From: Nostoc sp. NMS9
Lineage (GTDB): Bacteria > Cyanobacteriota > Cyanobacteriia > Cyanobacteriales > Nostocaceae
NCBI RefSeq assembly: GCF_017114995.1
Contig: NZ_JABXKL010000066.1
Coordinates: 62,001 to 126,000 of the forward strand
Direction of reading: 5' to 3'
DNA: 64,000 bases
In this document: positions 1-9,190 of the stretch, piece by piece
How the letters are laid out: every line of letters begins with the position of its first letter
Numbering within the stretch: the first letter of the stretch is position 1
The notes under the pieces: model-generated
Told to the model about the DNA's origin: nothing
The model's input: only the letters and a program-made list of their open reading frames with translations
The model's database searches: none
Position numbers and translations under genes: made by a program

Positions 1-357
1 AAGGTTATATCTCAGAATTGACCATTGATTATTCAGCAAAAGCATAGAAATTAATCACCGAAATATTTTAAAGTAAGCTAACAGTGACAGAAATTGAAGT
101 AACTGTTGAAAACTCACGAATAAGGGGTTAGGTTTATATTTATATATATGCTGAATTAAATTACTTAGTTATTCGATATTTTAATTAATCATAAAGCAAT
201 ATTTTTTAAAATCGATAATTTTGCCAAAAATTAGGCATCAGTTAAACCCTAATGTCAATTAAATAGATAGCTAAGCAACTAATACCAATAAAAATTACTT
301 AAACTAAAGATACAATTGTAAAGTTAAGAAGTTAACCAGTTACAAGATATACAAAAT
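1..357. other. AT-rich leader spacer, no gene seen
   Basis: This stretch upstream of the glutathione S-transferase-like gene is AT-rich with stops in all frames. I see no convincing Shine-Dalgarno sequence before the ATG at 358 and no clear repeat or RNA gene. It presumably holds the promoter of the gene at 358. Confidence 0.5.
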
Positions 358-1152
358 ATGCTGGAATTATACCAATGGGAACTCTCTCAATACTCAGAGA
401 AAGTGCGCCTAATTCTAGATTTTAAAGGACTAGATTACCGCAAAATAGAGGTTACGCCTGGGATTGGACAAGTAGAACTGTTCCGGCTGACTGGTCAAAG
501 ACAAGTTCCAGTGTTAAAGGATCGTAACAAGTATATTGCGGATTCTACGGAGATAGCTAAGTATTTAGACTTAGAGTATCCCGATCGCCCTATAATACCG
601 CAAGATCCTAAACAACGGGGTTTAACTTTATTAATAGAAGAATGGGCGGATGAGTCTATAGGCATTAAAGGTCGCAAAGCACTATTTGCTGCTATAAGTC
701 AAGATCAAAATTTCCGTAAGTCTTTATTACCTACCTCAACACCAGATATATTTAAAAGTCTGGTTCAAGGAGTACCTAGTGACTTACTGACAGTGTTAGG
801 TTTTGGTGTAGGTTACAGCCCAGATGTGATACAGTCAGCGATCGCATCTTTAAAACAAGACTTGGAAGCCTTAACGTTATTATTGGCAGATAGTCCTTAT
901 TTAACAGGAGATGAGCCGACTTTAGCTGACTTAGCGGTGGCTGGCTTATCGATATTGCTCAAGTTTCCTCCTGGCCCCTATCTGGATTTACCAGCTTCTA
1001 TCAGAGGTAAAGGATTGCCAATCTTTGCCGAGAATATAGATTATGAACTATTCTTTACCTGGCGCGATCGCCTTTATGCCCAATTCCGCAAACCGTTAAT
1101 TAGTACCACTCCATCAACGGGAAGTGCGCCAACTTCGATTCAGATTGATTAG
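358..1152 (+). CDS. Glutathione S-transferase family protein
   Basis: A 264-residue cytosolic protein with an N-terminal thioredoxin-fold GST domain (about residues 1-78) and a C-terminal all-helical domain. Visible hallmarks are the first strand MLELYQWELS, the cis-proline loop QVPVL (Pro51) and the glutathione-contacting D-S-T-E segment at 62-65. The usual active-site serine or cysteine region reads S10-Q-Y-S13, so Ser10 or Ser13 is the likely glutathione-activating residue. GSTs conjugate or reduce electrophiles with glutathione; the substrate cannot be read from sequence. The gene stands alone, followed by a spacer of about 150 bp, and has no obvious ribosome-binding site. The family call is secure, the reaction is not. 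Confidence 0.85.
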   Translation: MLELYQWELSQYSEKVRLILDFKGLDYRKIEVTPGIGQVELFRLTGQRQVPVLKDRNKYIADSTEIAKYLDLEYPDRPIIPQDPKQRGLTLLIEEWADESIGIKGRKALFAAISQDQNFRKSLLPTSTPDIFKSLVQGVPSDLLTVLGFGVGYSPDVIQSAIASLKQDLEALTLLLADSPYLTGDEPTLADLAVAGLSILLKFPPGPYLDLPASIRGKGLPIFAENIDYELFFTWRDRLYAQFRKPLISTTPSTGSAPTSIQID

Positions 1153-1301
1153 AGAATGGGGAATTGGGCATGGGGCATTGAGAGAGAATAACTCAACACA
1201 AATGACGAATGACCAATGACTAATGACAAATTCGCAACTTTTGCCCTATGCAATTAAAATTCAACATAAGAGATAGCACCAACAATCGTGTAATTAATTA
1301 G

Positions 1302-3032
1302 ATGAATTCGGCACAGCCATTAGGTTCGGTCATTCAAGGTTCTCTAACTGAAGGTTTAGAAGTACGATTGCATCCTGACATTTCTGTAGAAGATATGCGG
1401 GTGGGTAAGTTTCTTGTTGTGCAAGGGATGCGATCGCGTTTTTTTTGTATGCTGACAGATGTAGCATTGGGAACTGCTAATGCCCGAATTATTGCTAATC
1501 CCCCCAGTTGGGAAGACACTTTTTTACGAGATGTTTTAGCCGGAAGTGGTACTTATGGTACTATCAACCTCGCACCGATGTTGATGTTCACTCCCGAAAC
1601 TGAAGAATCTTTCTCCCCAACAAATGGCAAATCGGCAAATCCTTTCCTCCCATCGGTGACGGGTTTAGCTTCATTTATGCCACAAACCAGCACGACGATA
1701 GAATTGTTGCCAGTTAAAACTATTCCTAGCCACTTTAGTCAAGTTTACGAAGCAAGTGTTGACGATTTTCGCCGGGTATTTGGTTGGGAAGATGACCCCC
1801 AAAGGCGCAACTTTTCCATCGGCAAACCATTGGATATGGATGTGCCGGTTTGTATCGATTTGAATCGCTTCGTGGAACGGAGTAATGGGGTTTTTGGGAA
1901 ATCTGGTACTGGTAAATCTTTTCTAACGCGGCTACTTTTAGCTGGCGTTATTCGTAAAAATGCGGCAGTCAATTTGATTTTTGATATGCACTCTGAGTAT
2001 GGCTGGGAAGCTGTTGCAGAAGGTAAAAATGTCAATACCGTTAAAGGCTTAAAGCAACTTTTTCCTAGTAAGGTGGAAGTTTATACCCTCGACCCGGAAT
2101 CAACAAAGCGTCGGGGTGTGCGTGATGCCCAAGAACTTTATTTGAGCTATGAGCAAATAGAAGTTGAAGATATTAAGTTATGTAGCCGAGATTTAGGACT
2201 CTCTGACGCAGCCTTAGATAACGCCAATATTCTGTATAGCGAGTTTGGCAAGTCTTGGATTGTCCAGTTGCTGAATATGACTAACGAAGAAATCGAGATG
2301 TTTTGCGACGAGAAGCGCGGACACAAAGGCTCGATTATGGCATTGCAGCGCAAACTCTTGCGGATGGATAGCTTGAAGTATATGCGAGCAGTTTGCCCCC
2401 AGAATTATATTAGTAAAATTGTGCAATGCCTGGAATCTGGGAAGAATGTTGTGATAGAATTTGGTTCCCAGTCTAATATGCTCTCTTATATGTTGGTGAC
2501 GAATATGATCACCCGACGTATTCACGAGCATTACGTCAAGAAAGCAGATAAATTCCTGCAAAGCAAAAATCCTAGCGATCGCCCAACGCCATTGATGATT
2601 ACCATTGAAGAGGCGCACCGTTTCCTTGACCCGGCTATTGTCCAAAGTACTATCTTTGGGACTATTGCTCGTGAACTGCGGAAATATTTTGTCACACTTT
2701 TGGTAGTTGATCAACGTCCATCAGGCATAGATAATGAAGTTATGTCGCAAATAGGGACTCGCATTACCGCTTTGCTGAATGATGAAAAAGACATTGACGC
2801 AATTTTTACAGGTGTATCTGGTGGTAGCGGACTGCGATCGGTGTTGGCAAAGCTAGACTCGAAGCAACAAGCTTTAATATTGGGTCACGCCGTTCCTATG
2901 CCCGTAGTAGTACGTACCCGTCCTTACGACGCAACTTTTTACGAAGAAATTGGTGAGCCAGCCTGGGAAGAAAAACCTGACGCAGAAGTATTCGCTGCTG
3001 CGGAACTAGCCAAAGCTGACCTTGGATTTTAG
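1302..3032 (+). CDS. HerA-like / DUF87 ATP-binding protein
   Basis: A 576-residue P-loop ATPase of the HerA/FtsK-like group. The N-terminal part (about 1-90) resembles the HAS-barrel found before HerA ATPase domains. Walker A is GKSGTGKS at 199-206, a D-M-H-S-E-Y motif typical of HerA follows near residue 229, and a Walker B with E-E-A-H-R is in the C-terminal half, followed by V-D-Q-R-P-S-G. HerA proteins are hexameric DNA-pumping ATPases that usually work with the NurA nuclease. No nurA is adjacent, so the role here may be DNA repair or something else. The next gene is more than 700 bp away, so it is probably monocistronic. Confidence 0.85.
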   Translation: MNSAQPLGSVIQGSLTEGLEVRLHPDISVEDMRVGKFLVVQGMRSRFFCMLTDVALGTANARIIANPPSWEDTFLRDVLAGSGTYGTINLAPMLMFTPETEESFSPTNGKSANPFLPSVTGLASFMPQTSTTIELLPVKTIPSHFSQVYEASVDDFRRVFGWEDDPQRRNFSIGKPLDMDVPVCIDLNRFVERSNGVFGKSGTGKSFLTRLLLAGVIRKNAAVNLIFDMHSEYGWEAVAEGKNVNTVKGLKQLFPSKVEVYTLDPESTKRRGVRDAQELYLSYEQIEVEDIKLCSRDLGLSDAALDNANILYSEFGKSWIVQLLNMTNEEIEMFCDEKRGHKGSIMALQRKLLRMDSLKYMRAVCPQNYISKIVQCLESGKNVVIEFGSQSNMLSYMLVTNMITRRIHEHYVKKADKFLQSKNPSDRPTPLMITIEEAHRFLDPAIVQSTIFGTIARELRKYFVTLLVVDQRPSGIDNEVMSQIGTRITALLNDEKDIDAIFTGVSGGSGLRSVLAKLDSKQQALILGHAVPMPVVVRTRPYDATFYEEIGEPAWEEKPDAEVFAAAELAKADLGF

Positions 3033-3201
3033 ATTGTCATTTGTCAGTTGTCCTAGCCTGCGGGTTCGCCTTTGGCGTTTTCCGAGAGTAGCCGCTGGTG
3101 CGTCTATATCCTTTCCAAATGACCAATACAACTCTTGGAGAGGCTGCGCCAACCACTACGCTCAGTACAAGTGACTAATGACTAATTCGTGACCGAAGAA
3201 C

Positions 3202-3254
3202 AAAAGGATACAAACTCCTAAATTTATTTATGGGGATTATTAATTTTGAATTTT
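3202..3254 (+). repeat. Dispersed repeat, copy 1 (partner at 60344-60395)
   Basis: The block beginning AAAAGGAT and continuing through TTTATTTATGGGGATT to TTAATTTTGAATTT recurs with a few substitutions at 60344-60395 in the same orientation. Both copies lie in spacers. It merges here into a run of heptamers. Confidence 0.7.
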
Positions 3255-3269
3255 GAATTTTGAATTTTG
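3242..3269 (+). repeat. Heptanucleotide tandem repeat, AATTTTG x4
   Basis: Four head-to-tail copies of AATTTTG. Short tandemly repeated heptamers are common in spacers of filamentous cyanobacteria. The same unit recurs at 56660-56687. Confidence 0.9.
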
Positions 3270-3769
3270 AATTCCCCGAAGGGGTTGACATCCCTCCATT
3301 GTCACAGCAAATTAAGTTCGGTTATCCGGCTAGTTTTCGGCAACAGAAGAGGGGTTTTTGGCGTCACTATAGATGTAGTGAGTAATTTCTAGGAAATTTA
3401 AAAAATTTTTCTATAACGGCTGCTTTTGAATTATAATGATAGGTTTTATCTTAAGATAGTTTACTATTTGCCCGATTTATCGTATCATAAGTTAAGTAGA
3501 ACTCATACCGACTTCGGTTTTGCCGATCGGTGTTAGTAACTGTCCAAGAGAAGAATTCTCAAAAATAACCAGCGTGCTTATAAAAGATTGAAAATTTAGG
3601 GAAGGTAGGGGAACCTATCATTGGGGGCTTACCGTCTTAACAACGGCTGTATCAATTAATTAATTGCTTTTGGTAGCTCCCGATATTTCGTGATAGATGT
3701 ACTACTTTTTCCCATCCATTTTAGTAATAAAACATACATTATCTTTACGAAGTAGAGGACATCGCACCA

Positions 3770-4753
3770 ATGCCTACTGTCAATACCCAAACGGAAAACC
3801 TCAACACCAAATTCACGGCTGATATGGTGCGAACCTATCTGCGAGAAATTGGTCGTGTACCACTGCTAACCCGCGAACAAGAAATTGTCTTTGGGAAGCA
3901 AGTGCAACAAATGATGACGCTCATCGACGCCAAGGAAGCTTTGGCGAAGAAGTTGCAACGCGAACCGGATATCTCAGAGTGGGCCGATCACGTTAAACAA
4001 TCGGAAACCGATGTGCAACAAACGGTGGCGCAAGGTAAGCGGGCAAAGCAAAAAATGATCGAAGCGAATTTGCGCTTGGTTGTCGCTATTGCTAAAAAGT
4101 ATCAAAAGCGAAATATGGAGTTTCTGGATTTAATCCAGGAAGGAACACTAGGATTAGAGCGGGGTGTGGAGAAATTTGACCCAATGAGGGGTTATAAGTT
4201 CTCGACTTACGCTTACTGGTGGATTCGCCAAGCAATTACTCGTGCGATCGCTCAACAAGGTCGGACTATTCGCTTACCGATCCACATTACCGAGAAACTG
4301 AACAAAATCAAAAAAGTGCAGCGCGAGTTAGCTCAAACCTTGGGGCGATCGCCGACTCCGGCTGAAATTGCCAAAGAACTGGAATTAGAACCTACTCAGA
4401 TTCGTGAGTATCTGAATATGGCTCGTCAACCAGTGTCTTTGGATGTGCGAGTTGGCGAGAACCAGGATACTGAGTTGCAAGAAATGCTCGAAGATGATGG
4501 GCCATCACCAGAGTATTACACCAACCAAGAATTCTTACGCCAAGATTTGAACAATCTGCTAGCAGAACTAACCCCGCAACAGCGAGAAGTTGTAGCCCTG
4601 CGCTTTGGTTTAGAAGATGGTAACGAAATGTCATTGGCGAAAGTGGGTGAGAGATTAAATCTCAGCCGTGAACGCGTCCGTCAGTTAGAGCATCAAGCTT
4701 TAGCTCATCTGCGTCGCCGTCGTGCCAATGTCAAAGAATACGTTGCTAGCTAA
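3770..4753 (+). CDS. RNA polymerase sigma factor, RpoD-like group 2
   Basis: A 327-residue sigma-70 family factor. Region 1.2 is at about 17-45, region 2 at about 94-164 with the core-binding and -10 recognition segment (RLVVAIAKKY through YWWIRQAITRAI), region 3 at about 170-250, and region 4 at about 262-320 with the helix-turn-helix before LSRERVRQLEHQAL. The absence of a long region 1.1 and the 327-residue length fit cyanobacterial non-essential group 2 sigmas (SigB/SigD/SigE type); which paralogue cannot be decided. The ATG at 3770 follows AGAGGA. It has a long upstream region and a hairpin directly downstream. Group 2 sigmas redirect transcription under nutrient, light or nitrogen stress. 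Confidence 0.93.
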   Translation: MPTVNTQTENLNTKFTADMVRTYLREIGRVPLLTREQEIVFGKQVQQMMTLIDAKEALAKKLQREPDISEWADHVKQSETDVQQTVAQGKRAKQKMIEANLRLVVAIAKKYQKRNMEFLDLIQEGTLGLERGVEKFDPMRGYKFSTYAYWWIRQAITRAIAQQGRTIRLPIHITEKLNKIKKVQRELAQTLGRSPTPAEIAKELELEPTQIREYLNMARQPVSLDVRVGENQDTELQEMLEDDGPSPEYYTNQEFLRQDLNNLLAELTPQQREVVALRFGLEDGNEMSLAKVGERLNLSRERVRQLEHQALAHLRRRRANVKEYVAS

Positions 4754-4758
4754 AACAA

Positions 4759-4780
4759 GAGACGCGGAATTTCGCGTCTC
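4759..4780 (+). terminator. GAGACGCG hairpin after the sigma factor gene
   Basis: Arms GAGACGCG and CGCGTCTC are separated by 6 nt, six bases after the stop codon. There is no long T run, so termination is plausible but not certain. It belongs to a dispersed hairpin family seen also at 5634-5659, 8366-8395, 28254-28279 and 32585-32615. Confidence 0.6.
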
Positions 4781-4991
4781 TACACCACCTTGGTGATGCG
4801 CTTCCTGAATTCAGGGGGCGATTTTTTTTGCTGAAAACTAGGAAAAATTGGCTGGCGATTTTTATAGCGAGAGAAGAATAACAGCAACAATTGGAACTTA
4901 AGATTGCGGCAATTATGTAGTCTCAATTTATATTCTTCAGCTAATCTCTATCTCTACCTCTTGTCAAAGGGGTTAAGCAATTACCAAAAAT

Positions 4992-5618
4992 TTACAATGA
5001 ATCCCATTTTGTGGGTATCTCGGCAGGTGCCCGATTCGGTATAGATGGTGGGTAGGCAGGGTCAACATATCGCATCGTGACTCGTGAACACCGTTCAGTG
5101 CTATCACAACTTTTAGCGCTCCAACCCTCCAAATTGCCTGCTTGCTCGATCAAAAAAGTATCGGGAATGTAGGAGACAATCGGCATATTCGTCCCTGCAT
5201 AAACGGGATTTTGTCCAGATAAAATGAATTGATCGCCAGAAGACTGAACCACCATTCTTTGTTGGACGACATCATTCTGACCATTGGAATAGCGCACATT
5301 AACGGTCATTGTGCCAGAATTTCCCGTTAAAGTCAGGAGTCCATTAAAAGATTTCCCATTTAAGCGCCACTGGAGTTTCCAAATCCCATCTAGAGGAGAT
5401 ATTGTGGAGGCTGGGTAAGTAGAAAAACCCGATGTCGGAAGCGATTGAGCGTAGTTTACCGCCGTAGGTATCGGTATTGGCATAGCCCCGACAATATCAA
5501 TTACTGATAAAAAAGTAAACGTGTAGACTGTCGTACCGAATTGAATCAGTTTAGTAAAGTTTAGTTTAAAGCGCCCAGTTTTCATAACTTTTTGGTGTGC
5601 TTTGTGGATAAATTTCAT
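4992..5618 (-). CDS. Secreted hypothetical protein
   Basis: A protein of about 208 residues that I do not recognise. The start is set at the ATG at 5618 because the further ATG at 5642 lies inside a hairpin repeat; an ATG at 5585 is also possible and gives a more compact signal peptide. A basic stretch then a hydrophobic segment (FGTTVYTFTFLSVIDIVGA) points to export. The mature part is beta-rich, with W-K-L-Q-W-R and a two-cysteine C-terminal segment (CDSTERC) that may form a disulfide. It lies 45 bp downstream of the TPR-protease gene on the same strand, separated by an imperfect hairpin, and may be co-transcribed with it. Confidence 0.6.
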   Translation of the reverse strand: MKFIHKAHQKVMKTGRFKLNFTKLIQFGTTVYTFTFLSVIDIVGAMPIPIPTAVNYAQSLPTSGFSTYPASTISPLDGIWKLQWRLNGKSFNGLLTLTGNSGTMTVNVRYSNGQNDVVQQRMVVQSSGDQFILSGQNPVYAGTNMPIVSYIPDTFLIEQAGNLEGWSAKSCDSTERCSRVTMRYVDPAYPPSIPNRAPAEIPTKWDSL

Positions 5619-5633
5619 TAGATAAGTGTAGAG

Positions 5634-5659
5634 ACGTTCCATAAAACATCTCTACACTC
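5634..5659. repeat. AGTGTAGAGACG hairpin between minus-strand genes
   Basis: The arms AGTGTAGAGACGTT and AACATCTCTACACT differ by one base from perfect complementarity around a loop of a few bases. It sits between the stop of the TPR-protease and the start of the next gene, and is a member of the GAGACG hairpin family of this window. Confidence 0.75.
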
Positions 5660-5663
5660 ATTG

Positions 5664-7379
5664 CTAGATAGGTTCATTTATGACATCTGGAGCAGTTTCA
5701 CCACCTGGTTGTCCGTTATTTGGTTGTTGATTAGGAGGGGGAGTTGCAGGTGATGACTGTAAGCGTTGGAGAACGTATATTGCTTTTTGGTAACTAGTAG
5801 TATCATTGGCTTGCTGGAATAAATTTACAGCTCTTTGTAAATCCTCAAACGCACCTTGACGATCGCCAAAATCGCGGCGGAACAAGCCGCGTTGGTAAAT
5901 AGCAATGCTATTATTTGGCTCGTAACTCAGCACTGTGTTTAAATCCTGAATCGCTGCGGGTAATTGTCCCAAGCGACGCAATGTCAACGAGCGGCTGATG
6001 TAGGCTCTAGAAAACTTGGGATCGAGGGCGATCGCTTGAGTAAAATCAGCGAGAGTACCTTGGCGATCGTTAAACATGGCACGAGCTAGCGCCCGGTTGA
6101 AGTAAGAGTGAGGCACGTTAGGTGCAAGCCGAACAACTTGGTCAAAATCGGCAAAAGCACCTTGAGCATCTTTCAAGTTGCGGAGGATAGATCCTCGGCT
6201 GTAATAAGCTGATACATCATAAGGATCGAAACGCAAGACGACGGTAAAATCTGCAACTGCACCTTGCTTATCGCCTAGATAATACCGCACTACCCCTCTG
6301 TTGTAATAAGCGATCGCATTATTGGGGTTGAAGCGAATCGCCTCATTATAATCGGCGACCGCACCTTCTTTATCGCCCATTTTGTAGCGAGCATTGGCGC
6401 GATTGTAATAAGCAATGCTACTTTTAGGGTCAAGAGCGATCGCTTGGCTAAAATCATTGATTGCTGCGGTACTATTACTTTGCTGGGACAGTCCCCGTGC
6501 TAAGAAATCGCTCGAAGCTTGGGGATTTTGCATCCGTTCTTGGGGTTTATCCGTACTGGGGGAGCTGTCTACCTTCAACCCAGTTATTCCAACCTGCCCA
6601 GATAAAGCGATCGCCTTCTCAATTGGAACTGCTGCACTAACTCCAGCTTTTAGCCCAGCTGATATTTGTTGCCCCGACTGAAGTTCTTTGACTTCGGTTT
6701 GTGTGTCAGCTTTGCCGTGAACTCCAATTACTTTACCATCAATATCAAACACTGGCCCCCCACTCATACCGCCTGTTGTTTGAGCTGCGTATTGCAACGA
6801 GTAGCCACCTTCGCTCAAAGTCGCATCCTTGGATTCCCAAATCGTTCCTGGTTGGAAATCATAAACACGATTTTCAGCAATTCTATTTAAATCATTGTTA
6901 ACTGGATAACCAAAAACAAACATTTTACTGCCCAGCCTTGTTTGATTAGGGCTTTTTAATTCGGCTACTGGATAGTCTTTATCACTAGTAAAACTAAACA
7001 AGGCTAGATCGTTACTTCCTTTAACGTTAGTTCCTAAACTTTTAACACTTGTAGGGTTAATGGGATGAGAGACTCCATCGCTAGTGCGAATGCTAGCTGG
7101 CTTAGGCCCGCCAGATGGATTAACCACATGATTGCAAGTAAGGACGGTGTAAGTGCTTCCCTCGTGCTTGATAATAAACCCAGAACCATCACTAGCTAGA
7201 CCTACACCAACTCCAGTCGGTCTGTTTACTTGCACAGTAATGGTGTTAGCATACTGGGCAATTTCCTGAGAAGATTTCACAGCAAAAGCTGCCGATTGAA
7301 CGATGACTATTGCAGCAACACTGGCAGTTCCACTGATTACTGCATAAGGAAGATTAGAGCGAAAAAAGTTGAGGTTCAT
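5664..7379 (-). CDS. Secreted trypsin-like serine protease with TPR repeats
   Basis: A 571-residue protein with an N-terminal hydrophobic signal segment (about 10-34), a trypsin-like (S1/HhoA-type) protease domain (about 45-260) and seven or so tetratricopeptide repeats (about 290-540), ending in a Pro/Asn-rich tail. The catalytic triad is visible: His84 in TCNHVV, Asp124 in NDLALF and Ser206 in GGMSGGPV. The TPRs repeat the pattern AIxLDPKxxxAYYNRAxxR. This protease-TPR fusion is common in cyanobacteria; the protease would act outside the cytoplasm and the TPR arm would bind a partner. The adjacent gene at 7414 encodes a related protease without TPRs, so this is a protease pair, probably co-transcribed. 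Confidence 0.9.
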   Translation of the reverse strand: MNLNFFRSNLPYAVISGTASVAAIVIVQSAAFAVKSSQEIAQYANTITVQVNRPTGVGVGLASDGSGFIIKHEGSTYTVLTCNHVVNPSGGPKPASIRTSDGVSHPINPTSVKSLGTNVKGSNDLALFSFTSDKDYPVAELKSPNQTRLGSKMFVFGYPVNNDLNRIAENRVYDFQPGTIWESKDATLSEGGYSLQYAAQTTGGMSGGPVFDIDGKVIGVHGKADTQTEVKELQSGQQISAGLKAGVSAAVPIEKAIALSGQVGITGLKVDSSPSTDKPQERMQNPQASSDFLARGLSQQSNSTAAINDFSQAIALDPKSSIAYYNRANARYKMGDKEGAVADYNEAIRFNPNNAIAYYNRGVVRYYLGDKQGAVADFTVVLRFDPYDVSAYYSRGSILRNLKDAQGAFADFDQVVRLAPNVPHSYFNRALARAMFNDRQGTLADFTQAIALDPKFSRAYISRSLTLRRLGQLPAAIQDLNTVLSYEPNNSIAIYQRGLFRRDFGDRQGAFEDLQRAVNLFQQANDTTSYQKAIYVLQRLQSSPATPPPNQQPNNGQPGGETAPDVINEPI

Positions 7380-7413
7380 ATATAGTAAAAAATAGTTAAT
7401 AACTACCCTGAAA

Positions 7414-8334
7414 TTATTTAGCAGGTTGCCTAAACAATTGTTGAAATCTAGCAGTTGGAATAGCCCAACTCAAAGTTTCCATTTGCTCAAATAAAGCTTG
7501 ACTTGGCATTGTGCCATCGGCAAAAATAAAGGCGATGATGCCTTGGAGAGGATATTTCAAGCCGCCATTAATCGCAATTAAGCGACCATATCGATCTAAA
7601 ACCGGGCCCCCGCTCATTCCGGGTTCAATCTGATTGGTATAGCCAAGTTGATACCCTTGTTGCAAAGCTTGGTTGGGCAGCATCCCAATATAGCCTTGAG
7701 TTAATTCAAAGGCTTGTAAGCCCCAATCGCGAGTATCAGCTAGGGTATTAGCATTAATGATGCGCCAATTGGGAAATCCCGAAGCATAAACAGTTTCACC
7801 AACAGATAGGATGTTAGAGTTGCCGATCACTACGACTTTGTAAAGGCGATCGCTGCTAAATTGCACCAAGGCTAAATCGTCATTCCCCAACTGAGCAGAA
7901 TGCAGCCTAACACCCTTATGGAGCTGACCATCCGCCGTTAAGATGGTGTAGCCATTGCCTCCGGCTTCGGCCACAACATGAGCATTTGTGAGTACTGTGT
8001 AGGTTTGTCCTTGATGCTTGATAATGACTCCCGAACCAGTGCCTCGATCGCCTAAAATTCTCACTGTTACTAATTTAGCGATCGCTGGCACCGAATCAGG
8101 AAGAATAGCAGCCGTTCCTGGAAATTGAGCGATCGTCTGGGACATTTGATGCAATTGCAGGTCAGTATCCGTGAAACTTGGGTTAGCTGCGACAGAAGGC
8201 GATACTAATGGGGAAGCAGAAAACACAGTAAACACTCCCAAGTGAACAACCCATATCCAGGTTGGACTTAAAAGGAGCGATACCTGTGGCGGGCTGCGCC
8301 TACGTAAATCAACTTTGTTACTTTCCACAGCCAT
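7414..8334 (-). CDS. Secreted trypsin-like serine protease
   Basis: A 306-residue protease. I chose the ATG at 8334 because the longer reading frame (to 8496) runs through a hairpin repeat and into the 3' end of the upstream COP23-like gene. With this start a signal peptide appears (hydrophobic WIWVVHLGVFTVFSA, cleavage probably after SVAA). The triad is His119 in TNAHVV, Asp153 in NDDLAL and Ser241 in EPGMSGGPV. It is most similar in design to the protease domain of the neighbour at 5664, pointing to duplication. Substrate and partner are unknown. Spacing of 34 bp to the next gene suggests one transcript. Confidence 0.85.
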   Translation of the reverse strand: MAVESNKVDLRRRSPPQVSLLLSPTWIWVVHLGVFTVFSASPLVSPSVAANPSFTDTDLQLHQMSQTIAQFPGTAAILPDSVPAIAKLVTVRILGDRGTGSGVIIKHQGQTYTVLTNAHVVAEAGGNGYTILTADGQLHKGVRLHSAQLGNDDLALVQFSSDRLYKVVVIGNSNILSVGETVYASGFPNWRIINANTLADTRDWGLQAFELTQGYIGMLPNQALQQGYQLGYTNQIEPGMSGGPVLDRYGRLIAINGGLKYPLQGIIAFIFADGTMPSQALFEQMETLSWAIPTARFQQLFRQPAK

Positions 8335-8365
8335 TTGAGAAGCAGAAGATTTTGTGAACCTGCAT

Positions 8366-8395
8366 ATAGAGACGTTGCCTTCAACGTCTCTACAA
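8366..8395. repeat. GAGACGTTG hairpin repeat
   Basis: Perfect 9-bp arms GAGACGTTG and CAACGTCTC around a 4-nt loop, within flanking TA and AT. It lies between the COP23-like gene and the following protease gene, where it could act as an attenuator or a transcript-stabilising element. Confidence 0.8.
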
Positions 8396-8407
8396 GAATT
8401 GCTAAAG

Positions 8408-9115
8408 CTAGATAGAACCGCCACCCGTCCCTGCACCTGGATTGGGAGTACTATAATTTCCTGGATTGGGGGCAGCAGGCATCCCACCAGATTCATTAGC
8501 TAATTGATTAACCGCTTCTTCTAAACCCACAGCAGTGGGAATAATTTCTTCTTCACCACCGACACTGCCTGTGAAGCCACTGCTTTCAACTACATTTGAA
8601 CCACTACCCCGTTGACCAAACCTTACAATCCGGGCTAGGACATTGCCGGGATTGCGGGCATTTTCCCCTCTCAGCAGGGTCATGATCACATTGTTGGAGT
8701 TGCAACTTTCGGCAGTATTCACAAAACAAATCACGCTGAAGCCATTGACATTACCAGTTGTCAACAGCAAGTTACTCAATTTGCCACCATTTTGCGCTAC
8801 TGTCGCTGTCATTCGCTGGGAAACCATCTGACACCGTTGCTGGGGTGACATATCATTACTTGCCGTCTGCCAAACGATTAGAGGTGATGGCAAAATCCGA
8901 CCGTTCACTTGGACGAGGGTGGCTGGGTCAGATCCAACTCGACCGCAGATAAAAGATGTTCCGGTACCGACTGGCGCATTTGGATAGGGGTAGGGATTGC
9001 CACTTGGCACAGGTGCATTTGGATTGGGATAATTTTGTGCCATTGCTGGAGATATCGCAGCACCAGAAAGCGCGATCGCACTTATCAGAAATTTAGTTAC
9101 TAACTTGAATTTCAT
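8408..9115 (-). CDS. COP23-domain secreted protein
   Basis: A 235-residue exported protein. The ATG at 9115 is preferred over the one at 9190 because TTAGGAA lies upstream at good spacing and the protein then opens with a clean signal peptide (MKFKLVTKFLISAIALSG, cleavage after AMAQ). A Pro/Asn/Gly-rich linker leads to a domain with CGRVG, SPQQRCQ, ICFV and ESCNSNN cysteines, matching the COP23 family named after a circadian-oscillating membrane-associated cyanobacterial protein. The C-terminus is Gly/Pro-rich and low complexity. It is the first gene of a minus-strand run with the two proteases, so it may be their partner or substrate; that is inference. Confidence 0.75.
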   Translation of the reverse strand: MKFKLVTKFLISAIALSGAAISPAMAQNYPNPNAPVPSGNPYPYPNAPVGTGTSFICGRVGSDPATLVQVNGRILPSPLIVWQTASNDMSPQQRCQMVSQRMTATVAQNGGKLSNLLLTTGNVNGFSVICFVNTAESCNSNNVIMTLLRGENARNPGNVLARIVRFGQRGSGSNVVESSGFTGSVGGEEEIIPTAVGLEEAVNQLANESGGMPAAPNPGNYSTPNPGAGTGGGSI

Positions 9116-9190
9116 AAATACATTCCTAACTGAAATTGAATTGTTGTTACTCATTGTTCCTGAAACCATCTGATACTGCGGAAGAAACAA

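Larger units (their letters stand above)
3033..3769. other. Long spacer upstream of the sigma factor gene
   Basis: About 740 bp without a credible ORF. It carries GC-richer patches near 3055-3175 that look like degraded dispersed repeats, a heptamer repeat at 3242-3269 inside a longer repeat shared with 60344-60395, and the AT-rich 5' region of the sigma factor. The length suggests a long leader or several promoters for the sigma gene, but no individual promoter can be assigned with confidence. Confidence 0.5.

Noticed and set aside
2214-2714. 166-residue minus-strand ORF inside the HerA-like gene
   Set aside because: It is the antisense shadow of a well-supported ATPase gene and shows no family motif.
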